64,000 nt of DNA from Methanobrevibacter_A acididurans (GTDB taxonomy: Archaea; Methanobacteriota; Methanobacteria; Methanobacteriales; Methanobacteriaceae): assembly GCF_046197875.1 (NCBI RefSeq), contig NZ_CP166991.1, positions 496,001 to 560,000 on the forward strand. The letters are read 5' to 3'. Of this stretch, positions 43,610 through 53,276 are shown piece after piece. Position numbers and translations under genes: made by a program. Below the pieces are notes generated by a model, which searched no databases, was not told the origin of the DNA, and saw only the letters and a program-made list of their open reading frames with translations. Within the stretch, counting starts at the first letter, position 1. Each line of letters begins with the position of its first letter.

Positions 43610-45100
43610 TTATTTTTCACTTATTTTAAAGTTTTTATTCTTTATTGGCATTACGGTTAATATCATAGGAAGAATAATAATTATTCCACTTAAAATTAAT
43701 TTTATTCCAATACTTATAAAATTTCCATAGGTTAAAATTTCACCAATTCCACCTATCCAAATAAATATTATTACAAATGGTAAAAAATATTTTATAATTT
43801 TTTCCCACCAATTCCCAATTTGGAATTTACTTTTTTCATTAAATATTGGAATCAATTTATCTACACCATATATCCAACCAAATATTAAACATTCAAGTAA
43901 TATACCAAATAATAAAGCGAAGTTATTTAAGAAACTATCAGTTATGTCTAAAATATAAGATCCCATTCCTGTTGAGAATATTAATGCACATATACAACCT
44001 ATAATACATAAAATACTAGCAGCTTTTTCACGACTTATTTTGAATTTATTTTGAATAGATAAAGATGCAGGTTCAATTAATGCTAAAGTACTTGTTATAC
44101 CTGCAAAAAATGTACATAAAAAGAATAGGGGTCCAAGTATATATGCCCAATTTCCAAGAATATTAAACACAGTTGGATAAGCTATAAATATTAATCCAGT
44201 TCCTTGTGTTATCAATTGATTAATAGGTGTTCCACTATTTAAAGACATATATCCAAGTATTGAAAACACTCCTAAAGCAGCAAAATTTTCAAATCCACAG
44301 TTAGCTAAAACCACCCATAATACATTATCACTTAAACCTGAATTATCGGGCAAATAACTAGCGAATGTTAATGCTATTGACATTCCAAGACTTAATGAGA
44401 ATAATACTTGTCCAAATGCAGCTAACCAAATATTTATATTTAGTAATAAAGACCAGTTAGGATTGAATAATGTTTTTAAACCAATTACAGCTCCTGGAAG
44501 AGTGAGTGAAAATATTACTACAATAACCATCATAATAAATAGTAAAGGAACTAAAATAGAAGATGCTTTTCCTAAACCTTTTTCTACATCCCGATGAGCT
44601 ATAAACCACATTAATCCCCAAACTATTAAAATTGATATTGCTAAAACAGGCACTATGTAAGTTAATCCAGATAAAGAACTAGTAGATTGTAATAAGGTTG
44701 AAGAGTAAAAATCATTTGGATTTGCACCCCATCCTTTAAATAAACTTAAAACGAAATATATCCCATTTAATCCGACTATGCTACTATAATATATGAGTAT
44801 TAAGAAAACAATTACAGGAATTAACCAACCAATATACTCTAATTTTGGTTTAATATTATAAATTGTTTTAGTTATTGAAGATTTAAATTTATAACCCGCA
44901 CCATATTCTAATAATAAAAATGGAATCCCCATTACTAAAATAGCAATTAAGTAAGGTATATAAAAAGCTCCACCACCACTACTATATAAAACATAAGGAT
45001 ATCTCCAAATATTCCCTAAACCTACAGCAGAACCAATCATTGCTAATAAGAATGATAATTTGCTTCCCCATTGATTTTCTTTGTGTTTTGTTTTATTCAT
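43610..45100 (-). CDS. Sodium:neurotransmitter/amino-acid symporter (NSS/SNF family)
   Basis: The 496-residue membrane protein has the NSS hallmark in helix 1 (SAVGLGNIWRYPYVLYSSGG), which binds sodium and substrate, and about 11-12 hydrophobic helices. Archaeal and bacterial members import amino acids such as Trp, Tyr or Leu with sodium. The specific substrate cannot be read. The start is placed at the ATG ending at 45100; an in-frame GTG further upstream lies within the AAGTGA binding site. Confidence 0.92.
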   Translation of the reverse strand: MNKTKHKENQWGSKLSFLLAMIGSAVGLGNIWRYPYVLYSSGGGAFYIPYLIAILVMGIPFLLLEYGAGYKFKSSITKTIYNIKPKLEYIGWLIPVIVFLILIYYSSIVGLNGIYFVLSLFKGWGANPNDFYSSTLLQSTSSLSGLTYIVPVLAISILIVWGLMWFIAHRDVEKGLGKASSILVPLLFIMMVIVVIFSLTLPGAVIGLKTLFNPNWSLLLNINIWLAAFGQVLFSLSLGMSIALTFASYLPDNSGLSDNVLWVVLANCGFENFAALGVFSILGYMSLNSGTPINQLITQGTGLIFIAYPTVFNILGNWAYILGPLFFLCTFFAGITSTLALIEPASLSIQNKFKISREKAASILCIIGCICALIFSTGMGSYILDITDSFLNNFALLFGILLECLIFGWIYGVDKLIPIFNEKSKFQIGNWWEKIIKYFLPFVIIFIWIGGIGEILTYGNFISIGIKLILSGIIIILPMILTVMPIKNKNFKISEK

Positions 45101-45261
45101 TAATTTCACTTAGTTTAGAATCCTTGTTTGTATAGTTTATTGTTAATACTTAATTTTTAGTTCCTTTTTTCAAGTTTAAAAAATTTTTAATTTATTAAAA
45201 AGAAGTTTGAAATGTTGATTTAATTAAAAAAATATTAATAAAAATATTAATAAAAATTTAT

Positions 45262-47085
45262 TTAGAATTTTTTCTTGACTGAACCTGTACTTATCCAAAT
45301 TCTATGTTTTCGGTAAGTAACATAAATTTGTCCAGGTTTAGTTTTAAGAATAGTACTAGAATAAGTTTCTCCATTATGATTAAATATAACTGTTTCTCCT
45401 CTTTTAAGTTCTATAGGGGTTCCATTAACTTTAATTGTTTCTGGAGTATTTGATTTAATATTGTTTGAATCAGTTTTGGGAGTAGTTTTTGCAGTAGTTT
45501 TTGGAGGTGTTCTAAGTTTTGAAATATGGTTAATTTCATAAGGAACTTCAAGATTAGGTAATTCATCATTACTTAATTCAATTTTTTTATCTTTCTCAGT
45601 TTTTTCATGTTTTTTATTATTTTTAATGTTTTCTTGGATTTTATTAGATCCTTCAGAATAAACTTTTTTGGTTTTTTTACTTATGTTACTTAAATTAAAT
45701 TCACTTAATTTTTCATAGAATTTATCTATGTGTTGACTAGCATTTTCTATTTTCTTTTGATCGTTATCGCGATGAACGAAGTTTTCATATGGAGTTAAAG
45801 TTTCATTAAAATCTTCATCTTCAGGATATTCTTCAATATCTCCAATTTCTTCGCCAGCTTCTTCTTTTTGTCGTTTTTCAGCATAAATTGGAGTTATAAA
45901 TTCCTCTTCCTCATCTGTCTGGTAACTTGCATCATCTAAACCTTCAAATGATTTACCAATATCATCCTCAACTTCAGTATGGTTATAGGGAATATTATTT
46001 ATTTCTTCGTAAATTTCATCAACATTTTCATTGGGTTGATTATAACTTTTATCTTTTAAAATTTCTTCAAGAGTGACATTATCCTTTCTATCACTTTCAT
46101 CTAAAACTACTACTCCTTCTTCATTAATTCTTTTTTGAGTATGATGTTTTTTGTTTTCTTCGGTTGGTTTTGTGGAAGTTTGATTAATAAGTTCTAATTG
46201 TTTATCACTCATTGGTACACTAGAAACACTACTCACAGCTTTATCCATTATTGTTTCGGGCTTATCTATTTCATTCAATAAGTTTGTAGAATTTAAAGTT
46301 TCTTTTAAATCTTCTTTTTCTTCTTCTTCTTCGGGTTTTGTGTTTTCTTCTAGTTTTGGTTTTTCTTCTTCTTCGGGTTTTGTGTTTTCTTCTAGTTTTG
46401 GTTTTTCTTCTTCTTCGGGTTTTGTGTTTTCTTCTAGTTTTGGTTTTTCTTCTTCTTCGGGTTTTGTGTTTTCTTCTAGTTTTGGTTTTTCTTTTTCGGG
46501 TTGTGTGAGAGTATTTTGATTGTCATCATTATTTATTTTTAAACTAGTTTTAACAATAGGATCTTCGATTTTGAATTTTTCCTTTTCTTCCTCTTTTAAA
46601 GGGGTTATTGTTTCAACTTCATTATATGTAGATTTTGATCCTTTTTTAAGAGAAGCAGGTTTGTCATTTGAGTTTTTAATTAAATTGTCATTGAATTCAC
46701 TAATTTTGTTTTTAAAATCTGTTGTTGGTTCACCAATAGTATCTTTAACTAAGTCTTTTGCAGAATATTCTTTTTTATTATTATTTTTCCCGGTAAACAT
46801 ATTTTTAAATGAATCTGTTAAAGAATAATCATTTTCAATATTTTGTGTTTGTTGATATGAATCAATTTTTTCTTCTTTTTTATTAAAATTAAACATTGAA
46901 CTTATATCTTCAGTTTCAGGAAGTTTATTTTTTTGATTTTTAAGTTTATTTATATATTTAGTTGTATTGAGTCCGTTTGTTGGCATTTCAGTTTCTATTT
47001 CTTTGTAATACTTTTTTACCCAAACAATAGAGCAAATACCGATTATTGCTATTATTAAAAGTAAAACTACTGTTAGTGAATTCAT
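45262..47085 (-). CDS. Membrane-anchored acidic repeat protein with C-terminal SH3-like domain
   Basis: The 607-residue product has one N-terminal membrane helix (about 4-22) followed by KKYYKEIE, which suggests a cytoplasmic body. Most of the rest is Glu/Lys/Asn-rich and probably disordered. It includes four near-identical 14-residue units (KPKLEENTKPEEEE). The last 55 or so residues form a compact beta-rich domain (TPIELKRGETVIFNHNGETY, then GQIYVTYRKHRIWISTGSVK) that resembles an SH3-like fold. Function is unknown. It may be a membrane-tethered scaffold. Confidence 0.7.
   Translation of the reverse strand: MNSLTVVLLLIIAIIGICSIVWVKKYYKEIETEMPTNGLNTTKYINKLKNQKNKLPETEDISSMFNFNKKEEKIDSYQQTQNIENDYSLTDSFKNMFTGKNNNKKEYSAKDLVKDTIGEPTTDFKNKISEFNDNLIKNSNDKPASLKKGSKSTYNEVETITPLKEEEKEKFKIEDPIVKTSLKINNDDNQNTLTQPEKEKPKLEENTKPEEEEKPKLEENTKPEEEEKPKLEENTKPEEEEKPKLEENTKPEEEEEKEDLKETLNSTNLLNEIDKPETIMDKAVSSVSSVPMSDKQLELINQTSTKPTEENKKHHTQKRINEEGVVVLDESDRKDNVTLEEILKDKSYNQPNENVDEIYEEINNIPYNHTEVEDDIGKSFEGLDDASYQTDEEEEFITPIYAEKRQKEEAGEEIGDIEEYPEDEDFNETLTPYENFVHRDNDQKKIENASQHIDKFYEKLSEFNLSNISKKTKKVYSEGSNKIQENIKNNKKHEKTEKDKKIELSNDELPNLEVPYEINHISKLRTPPKTTAKTTPKTDSNNIKSNTPETIKVNGTPIELKRGETVIFNHNGETYSSTILKTKPGQIYVTYRKHRIWISTGSVKKKF
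46332..46499 (-). repeat. Four tandem 42-bp coding repeats
   Basis: Units begin at 46332, 46374, 46416 and 46458, spaced by exactly 42 bases. The first three are identical across the full unit and the fourth diverges only at its end. They encode KPKLEENTKPEEEE. The identity at DNA level points to recent expansion by slippage or recombination. Confidence 0.9.
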
Positions 47086-47238
47086 TTATTTTTTCCTCAC
47101 ACATTTTTTATAAATTTATAATTATATTTTATTATAATTATTATAAAATATATATTTTATTTATTTTTAGAAAAAATATTTTTTTTAGGAACTTTTTTAG
47201 AAACTTTTTTAACAAAAAAAATTTATAATTAAATATAG

Positions 47239-47248
47239 TATATATAAT
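47239..47248 (+). promoter_or_regulatory. TATA box upstream of dapL
   Basis: TATATATAAT lies about 75-80 bases before the dapL ATG, in the divergent spacer to the acidic membrane protein. Many A/T tracts surround it, so alternatives exist. Confidence 0.35.
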
Positions 47249-47321
47249 AAGCAAATTTATTATAATATTATATTTTAGATTAAATTTTAGATTAAAAAAA
47301 TTTTATAGGAAATGAATTTAG

Positions 47322-48557
47322 ATGGTAGTAAAAATTAATGAAAATTATCTTTTAATACAAAATAGTTACCTTTTTGTGGAAGTAGAAAGACGTGCTAATA
47401 AATATCAGGAAGAAAATCCTGATAAAAATATAATTAAAATGGGTATTGGTGATGTAACAAAACCTTTAGCTAAAACTGTTGTAAAAGCTTTTAAAGATGC
47501 AGTTGAAGAAATGGGACATTCTGACACTTTTCATGGTTACGGTCCTGAACAAGGTTATGATTTTTTACAAAAAGCAATTATTGATAATGAATTTAAACCA
47601 TTAGGCGTCAATTTTGATTTAGATGAAGTTTTTATCAGTGATGGCGCAAAATGTGATACAGGAAATATACAAGAAATTTTTGGTATAGATAACACTATTG
47701 CTGTAACTGATCCTGTTTATCCAGTATATGTAGATACTAATGTAATGGCTGGAAGAACTGGACCTATAATGGATAATGGAATGTTCGAAGGAATTGTATA
47801 TTTACCTTGCACTGAAGAAAATGATTTTGTCCCAGAACTTCCAAAAGAACCTGTGGACATTATATATTTATGTTTCCCAAATAATCCAACTGGTGAAACT
47901 CTTACTAAAGAACAATTAACAGTATTTGTAAATTATGCAATAGAAAATGATGCAATTATTCTTTTTGATGCTGCTTATGAATGTTTTATTCAGGAAGAGG
48001 ATGTTCCACACAGTATTTATGAAATTCCCGGAGCAAAAAAAGTTGCAATTGAATTTAGAAGTTATTCAAAAACTGCAGGATTTACTGGAACACGTTGTGC
48101 ATATACTATTGTACCAAAAGACATTGAAATCACAGCATCTAATAAAGAAATTGTAAAATTAAATGATTTATGGAATCGTAGACAAACCACTAAATTCAAT
48201 GGAGTTTCTTATCCAGTTCAACGAGCAGCAGAATCTATTTACACAGAACAAGGTCAAAAAGAAATCAAAGAAAATCTTGCTTATTACAATGAAAATGCTA
48301 AACTTATAAGAGAAAGCTTTTTAAAAATGGGATTAAACACTTATGGTGGAGTTAATAGTCCATATGTTTGGGTTAAAACTCCAGAAGGTGTTGATTCATG
48401 GAAATTCTTTGATATATTACTTGAAGAAGCAAATGTTGTTGGAACCCCAGGTTCTGGATTTGGTCCAAGTGGTGAAGGATATCTTAGATTAACTGCATTC
48501 AATACACATGAAAACACAAAAGAAGCAATGGATAGAATAAGTAAATTATCCTTCTAA
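47322..48557 (+). CDS. dapL: LL-diaminopimelate aminotransferase
   Basis: The 411-residue PLP enzyme makes LL-diaminopimelate directly from tetrahydrodipicolinate in lysine synthesis. It has the N-terminal NIIKMGIGDVTKPLAKTVVK, LCFPNNPTGETLTKEQL and the PLP-lysine motif FRSYSKTAGFTGTRCAY (about residue 243). Lysine also feeds pseudomurein cross-bridges. It lies two genes after gltX here rather than directly next to it. Confidence 0.95.
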   Translation: MVVKINENYLLIQNSYLFVEVERRANKYQEENPDKNIIKMGIGDVTKPLAKTVVKAFKDAVEEMGHSDTFHGYGPEQGYDFLQKAIIDNEFKPLGVNFDLDEVFISDGAKCDTGNIQEIFGIDNTIAVTDPVYPVYVDTNVMAGRTGPIMDNGMFEGIVYLPCTEENDFVPELPKEPVDIIYLCFPNNPTGETLTKEQLTVFVNYAIENDAIILFDAAYECFIQEEDVPHSIYEIPGAKKVAIEFRSYSKTAGFTGTRCAYTIVPKDIEITASNKEIVKLNDLWNRRQTTKFNGVSYPVQRAAESIYTEQGQKEIKENLAYYNENAKLIRESFLKMGLNTYGGVNSPYVWVKTPEGVDSWKFFDILLEEANVVGTPGSGFGPSGEGYLRLTAFNTHENTKEAMDRISKLSF

Positions 48558-48585
48558 AAATAATTGAATTATAGGATTTGATAAA

Positions 48586-49266
48586 ATGGTTAAAGGCATA
48601 GATATATTAGAAAAAAAAGATGATTTTAATGATATTTTCACTAAAACAGGTACAATGGCTTATGAAAGACAACAAAATTTAAGTGAAGTTATAGGTGAAA
48701 ATAATTGCGAGATTAATTTTGAAGATGGATTATTAGTTTTTCCAGATAATGAATTTCCAATGCAAATTATAGGATCATTATCACAAAAAGAAGAAAAATG
48801 GTCATGGGCTTGGGATAATGATGATGTTGGTTTTCCACAAATTTTACTTGAAGATGTAAATAAAATCAAGAAAATTGGTGAAGAATATAATATTCCTGAA
48901 TTTTCTAACAGCATTTTAACTAATGTTAATATTGATGTAGCTCATATTTTACTTATGACTGTTGCACCTTTAGTTGATGCAGATGCATATTATGCAGTTG
49001 ATGCAGGGGATTTAATTTTATTTGTAACTATTCATTCAGATGAAATACCTACTAATGAAGATTTAGATAAGTTTTCTCATAATTATAACGATTTTCAAAT
49101 AGATTATCCCGTAAATGCAAGAAAAGCATTAAAAGGTTATACTATTCTTAAAGGTTATGAATTTGTAGATAGAGAAGACTTTTCAATGGCTAAAACTGGA
49201 CAACAAAGAGTCATTGTCGGATTTTCAGATCGTGGAAAAGTTACTAATATTCAAACAATGAAATAA
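48586..49266 (+). CDS. DUF6882-like protein, first of a four-gene cluster
   Basis: The 226-residue acidic product has MQIIGSLSQKEEKWSWAWDN and later DAYYAVDAGDLILFVTIHSD. This is the pattern (GS....W.WAW) I associate with DUF6882 proteins, common beside bacterial polymorphic-toxin immunity genes. No signal or membrane segment is seen. The gene follows dapL by 28 bases and is on the same strand. Function unproven. Confidence 0.6.
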   Translation: MVKGIDILEKKDDFNDIFTKTGTMAYERQQNLSEVIGENNCEINFEDGLLVFPDNEFPMQIIGSLSQKEEKWSWAWDNDDVGFPQILLEDVNKIKKIGEEYNIPEFSNSILTNVNIDVAHILLMTVAPLVDADAYYAVDAGDLILFVTIHSDEIPTNEDLDKFSHNYNDFQIDYPVNARKALKGYTILKGYEFVDREDFSMAKTGQQRVIVGFSDRGKVTNIQTMK

Positions 49267-49303
49267 AAAATAAATTAGTACCAAATTTAAGGGTTAGTTG
49301 TTT

Positions 49304-49933
49304 ATGAATGTAGAATTGAAAGAAGAAATAATATATGAAATTAGTCTTCTTGTTAAATCTGGATTCTATGCTCCTCTAGAAATTAATGAGATAATAGAAG
49401 AACAATTCCTAGATGAAGATGTTAATTTTAATCAAATAGATTTAATAGTTAAAGAAGAATTAGAAAAACATATTGAAGATTTGAAAGATTGTAAGTTTAA
49501 ATTTTTTAGAAGTTTGAATAATAGTTTTATAGATTTAGCTAAAAAAAACATTGTCCCTATTCATAATGCCGGATTTGACTTTGAAGAGGGGGTTAATGAT
49601 GCATTTGAAATTTATACTCATCTTGTAAATAATAAATATGATGCTAAAGGTTTTGTTTTCTACTCTTTTTATGATATAGAAGATTGTATTAATGATAATG
49701 AATTATATTTAACTTTTGGGGATTATAAACAAAATAAAAAATTAGCTCTTAAAATTGGTAATGAAATTGTGGATTCATTAAAATTTAATAATTTAAATGT
49801 TAAATGGGATGGTAGTCTTGATGAAAGAATTTGTATTAAACCATTTAAATGGATGAAACATTTTGATGAAGATTTCACTTATGGGATGGAAGGAGCCGTT
49901 GAAACTTATATAAAAATTAATTTAAAGGATTAA
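49304..49933 (+). CDS. DUF6891-like protein, second of the cluster
   Basis: The 209-residue product has GFVFYSFYDIEDCINDNELY, LTFGDYKQNKKLALKIGNEI and NVKWDGSLDERICIKPFKWM. Together these strongly resemble DUF6891, a small family of unknown function found in bacteria near immunity-type genes. The ATG at 49304 is preferred over an upstream TTG. It ends four bases before the next gene. Confidence 0.65.
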   Translation: MNVELKEEIIYEISLLVKSGFYAPLEINEIIEEQFLDEDVNFNQIDLIVKEELEKHIEDLKDCKFKFFRSLNNSFIDLAKKNIVPIHNAGFDFEEGVNDAFEIYTHLVNNKYDAKGFVFYSFYDIEDCINDNELYLTFGDYKQNKKLALKIGNEIVDSLKFNNLNVKWDGSLDERICIKPFKWMKHFDEDFTYGMEGAVETYIKINLKD

Positions 49934-49937
49934 TATC

Positions 49938-50594
49938 ATGGAAAAAAAGTCATTAAATCTAATTGAAGATATAATATCTACTGCTGGACGATGGACATGG
50001 CTTGAAATATCTAATGATGCATTATATTTTGAATTTAAAGATGTTCAAATCTTTAATCCCAAAAATGATACTAATAAATTTGAAGATTCTAGTAGTGAAA
50101 TAGCTATAAGATTTGGTGAAAATATTTTTCTAGCTATTTTCTATAATGATATTAAAGATGTGGAATTTTTAGGACTTTCAAATGATTTACAAAATTTAAT
50201 GAAATCTGATACAATTAATTTTAAAGATAATCTAATGAATTTTCATAAAGAATTTTCATTAAAAATAGTGAAAAATCAATTTAAATTTCAAGATCGGGAT
50301 TACCTTAAAGCAATAGCAAATTTTTATGAAAATAAAAAAATACTTGTTGAAAATTACGAAGAGGGTAATAATGGTTATGATTTTTTATTATGTTTTACTG
50401 TTAGTAATGTAAGTATTGCAGTAGGAGGTAATAATATTCATTTTTTCAATGATTTTGAGCAGTTAACTGGTGAAGATATAAAAAATTTATCTAATAAATG
50501 GTGTTTGTACTATTTAGATTATTGGAATAAAAAAGGGACAAATGAAGAATATTCTTTTGATTCTATATGTGAAGAATTCCCCCTTAATTTATAA
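49938..50594 (+). CDS. Uncharacterised acidic protein, third of the cluster
   Basis: The 218-residue product is not recognised. It begins MEKKSLNLIEDIISTAGRWT and has aromatic-rich segments (RWTWLEISNDALYFEF, IFLAIFYNDIKDVEFLGL). No cysteine pairs, P-loop, signal peptide or membrane helix are seen. Its size, acidity and tight spacing match the neighbouring genes, so it probably belongs to the same functional set. Confidence 0.55.
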   Translation: MEKKSLNLIEDIISTAGRWTWLEISNDALYFEFKDVQIFNPKNDTNKFEDSSSEIAIRFGENIFLAIFYNDIKDVEFLGLSNDLQNLMKSDTINFKDNLMNFHKEFSLKIVKNQFKFQDRDYLKAIANFYENKKILVENYEEGNNGYDFLLCFTVSNVSIAVGGNNIHFFNDFEQLTGEDIKNLSNKWCLYYLDYWNKKGTNEEYSFDSICEEFPLNL

Positions 50595-50617
50595 TAAAAA
50601 TAATTTTTTTGATTAAT

Positions 50618-51160
50618 ATGAAAAATACAGATAAAGGATATAATTATTTGAATGTTTCAAATGATTTTTATGGTGAAACTCCAAGCCCCAAAGCTATTGA
50701 AATAGCGGATTATGAGTTTTTTTGGGATTGTGTGGATCAATTAGCACCTTTTGGTTCTGATGAAGGTTATATGGCTTTTGTTGAATTATGTGATTGGAGA
50801 GAAGATAATCCCAATGCTCCTCTAATTGAGTGTTTTAATTGGATTTTAAATAGTTGGGATTTAAATTTAGAGGATTATAATGAAGAAATTCTTGAAGATT
50901 CTAATATAACTAAAATTATTAAAGATAAAAGTTTTGATGAAGATTTAATCATGCTTGATGTTACAATTATTGCAACAGCTTTTGGTCAATTAATTTTAGA
51001 AGGAAAAATTGATGCTGATGTTAAGAATATTGTTCAATTAGCAGTTCTTCGTCAAATGAATCATTTAGTTTTAGATGAATTCTTAGGATATAATGAAGAA
51101 TGGAAATATGATAGGTATAAGTATCTTCAAATTCTTTTAGACATATTGAAAATTGCATAA
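50618..51160 (+). CDS. Uncharacterised acidic protein, fourth of the cluster
   Basis: The 180-residue product is not recognised. It has YEFFWDCVDQLAPFGSDEGY, AFVELCDWREDNPNAP and IECFNWILNSWDLNLEDYNE, features that recall small immunity-type proteins. No catalytic motif is visible. The ATG at 50618 is taken as start. It is the last gene of the run before the purA promoter region. Confidence 0.55.
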   Translation: MKNTDKGYNYLNVSNDFYGETPSPKAIEIADYEFFWDCVDQLAPFGSDEGYMAFVELCDWREDNPNAPLIECFNWILNSWDLNLEDYNEEILEDSNITKIIKDKSFDEDLIMLDVTIIATAFGQLILEGKIDADVKNIVQLAVLRQMNHLVLDEFLGYNEEWKYDRYKYLQILLDILKIA

Positions 51161-51323
51161 TTTTTAGGTTAATTTTATAAAGGTTTAAAAATATATTAAT
51201 TGTTTGGTGTATTAATTATAATTATATGTTAATGTAATTGATTATCATTTAAGATTTATGAATTTATTAAGATATTTAAAAAAATTTTTTTTATCATAAA
51301 ATTTTTTTTAGGAGATTTAAATA

Positions 51324-52346
51324 ATGACTTGTAGTATATTAGTCGGTGGAGCTTGGGGAGATGAAGGTAAAGGTAAATGTATTACTTACCTTTGTGATAA
51401 CGATAAACCGAAAGTTATAGCTCGTGCAGGTGTAGGTCCAAATGCGGGTCACTCTGTTGTTTTAAATGGAGAAAAATATGGTTTAAGATTAATTCCTTCT
51501 GGTTTTGTTCAAAGAGATGCTCAACTTCTTATTGGTGCTGGTGTCTTAGTGGATCCTGAAGTATTTTTCCATGAATTAGAATATTTAGATAAGTTTGATG
51601 TTAAAAGTAGAACTCTTGTTGATCCTCGTTGTAGTATGATAACTAAAGAAGATCGTGATCGTGATCGTGGTTCAGAACATTTATTTAAAAAGATTGGCAG
51701 TACTGGTTCAGGATGTGGTCCAGCAAATAGTGATCGTGTTTTAAGAATAGCTGACATGGCTAAAGATGTTCCAGAACTTCAAGATTATTTGACCGATGTT
51801 TCTGTAGCATGTAATGATAATATTGATGCTGGTGAAGATGTTTTTATTGAAGGTTCTCAAGGTTTTGGACTTTCATTATACTATGGAACTTATCCTTTTG
51901 TAACTAGTAAAGATACTACTGCTAGTACTTTTGCTGCAGATGTAGGTGTAGGTCCAACAAAAATTGATGAAGTTATCAATGTTTTTAAAGCTTATATTAC
52001 TCGTGTTGGTGAAGGACCATTTTCAACTGAAATAAATCAGAATAAAGCTGAAGAGATGGATATTGAAGAATATGGTACTGTTACTGGTCGTCGTAGAAGA
52101 GTAGGTCTTTTTGATTTTGAGTTAGCTAAGGAATCTTGTAGAATTAATGGTGCTACTCAAATTGCTTTAACTTGTGTTGATAGATTATATCCTGATTGTG
52201 CACGTACACAAGATTATGGTACTTTATCTGCTGAAACTAAAGATTTCATTGATCAAATTGAAACTGAAACTGGTGTTCCTGTAACTATTATTAGTACTGG
52301 TCCGGATTTAGTTGATACTATTGATTTAAGAAGTGAATTATTATAG
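51324..52346 (+). CDS. purA: Adenylosuccinate synthetase, short archaeal form
   Basis: The 340-residue product joins IMP and aspartate using GTP on the way to AMP. It has GGAWGDEGKGKCITYL, the GTP loop, GVGPNAGHSVV with the catalytic His, and EGSQGFGLSLYYGTYPFVTS. It is about 90 residues shorter than bacterial PurA, as usual in archaea. AGGAGAT precedes the ATG. Confidence 0.95.
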   Translation: MTCSILVGGAWGDEGKGKCITYLCDNDKPKVIARAGVGPNAGHSVVLNGEKYGLRLIPSGFVQRDAQLLIGAGVLVDPEVFFHELEYLDKFDVKSRTLVDPRCSMITKEDRDRDRGSEHLFKKIGSTGSGCGPANSDRVLRIADMAKDVPELQDYLTDVSVACNDNIDAGEDVFIEGSQGFGLSLYYGTYPFVTSKDTTASTFAADVGVGPTKIDEVINVFKAYITRVGEGPFSTEINQNKAEEMDIEEYGTVTGRRRRVGLFDFELAKESCRINGATQIALTCVDRLYPDCARTQDYGTLSAETKDFIDQIETETGVPVTIISTGPDLVDTIDLRSELL

Positions 52347-52467
52347 ATTTATAAATTTTATGAATCTATTTTTTATATTTTAATTTTTTTTATTTAATAA
52401 AATTTTTTTGTAATGTTATTATGATATTACATAAAATTTATTAATAATGTATATTTATAGTATAATC

Positions 52468-52881
52468 ATGAAGGGTGTTATTAATCCTGAAGTTAATTTG
52501 CCTGATGAAAAAATTGCAATGGCTTTTTTTAGGAGCATACGTTGGGTTCATGGAGTTTACTGTCCTAAGTGTAAATCTTATGATATTAATAATCGAGGAA
52601 TTCAGGGGAGAGTTCGTAGATACTCTTGTAAAGAATGTGGAAATAATTTTAATGATTTTAGTGGAACCTTTTTTTATAAAAGTAAAATCCCTTTAGGCGT
52701 CATGTTGTATATCTTATTTAATATGAATATTAAAACCGTAAAAGAGTTAGTTGCGGAAACTGGTTATAGTAGACAGTGTATTAGTCGCATAACTAAATTA
52801 TTTAGGGATAAATTATTTGATAATCCTGAATTTTATCATAATGAAAAAGAAATTAATAATGATATTGAAAAGAAGATGTAA
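52468..52881 (+). pseudogene. Truncated IS1595-type transposase: zinc ribbon and HTH only
   Basis: The 137-residue product has a zinc ribbon YCPKCKSYDI...YSCKECGNNF and a helix-turn-helix region (VKELVAETGYSRQCISRITK). This is the N-terminal module of ISXO2/IS1595 transposases. The catalytic DDE/ISXO2 domain is absent and no continuation is found downstream. It is either an insertion-sequence remnant or a stand-alone DNA-binding protein. An in-frame ATG at 52447 is an alternative start. Confidence 0.6.
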
Positions 52882-53276
52882 GCTTATTAGTCATTATTAT
52901 TTTATGCCTTAAACTATATTTGATATTGTATATTTGTCTTTTTTTAATTTATTTTAGTATTTGTCTTTCAATCTTTTTTTAAATTAATGTTCTTTCTTTT
53001 AATAATAAAATATATTTATAATTTGATTTATATAATAAAAAAATATATTATTTTGCACTATTATATTAACTAATACTATTTTATCTTTTTTAAAGTATTT
53101 TATTATCATATGCTTATGTAATTGTAATATTATGATTACACTAAATTTTTTTATCAAAACTATTATATATCTAATGTTTTATTATAATATATTAATAATG
53201 ATTTTATGTAAAAATTTAATTTTTTTAAAAAATTTAATTTCTCTCTCATTATTTTAAAAAATTTTTGGTGATATAA
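52882..53276. other. 395-bp non-coding A/T-rich gap
   Basis: No protein gene, tRNA or catalytic part of the transposase is seen. TATTTGTCTTT occurs twice near 52927 and 52960. TATA-like runs occur, and GGTGAT precedes the TTG start of the next gene. Nothing resembling a terminal inverted repeat stands out. Confidence 0.4.

Noticed and set aside
46332..46499. Regular direct repeats considered as a CRISPR array
   Set aside because: The repeats are contiguous with no spacers, in frame inside a protein gene, and no cas genes are nearby.
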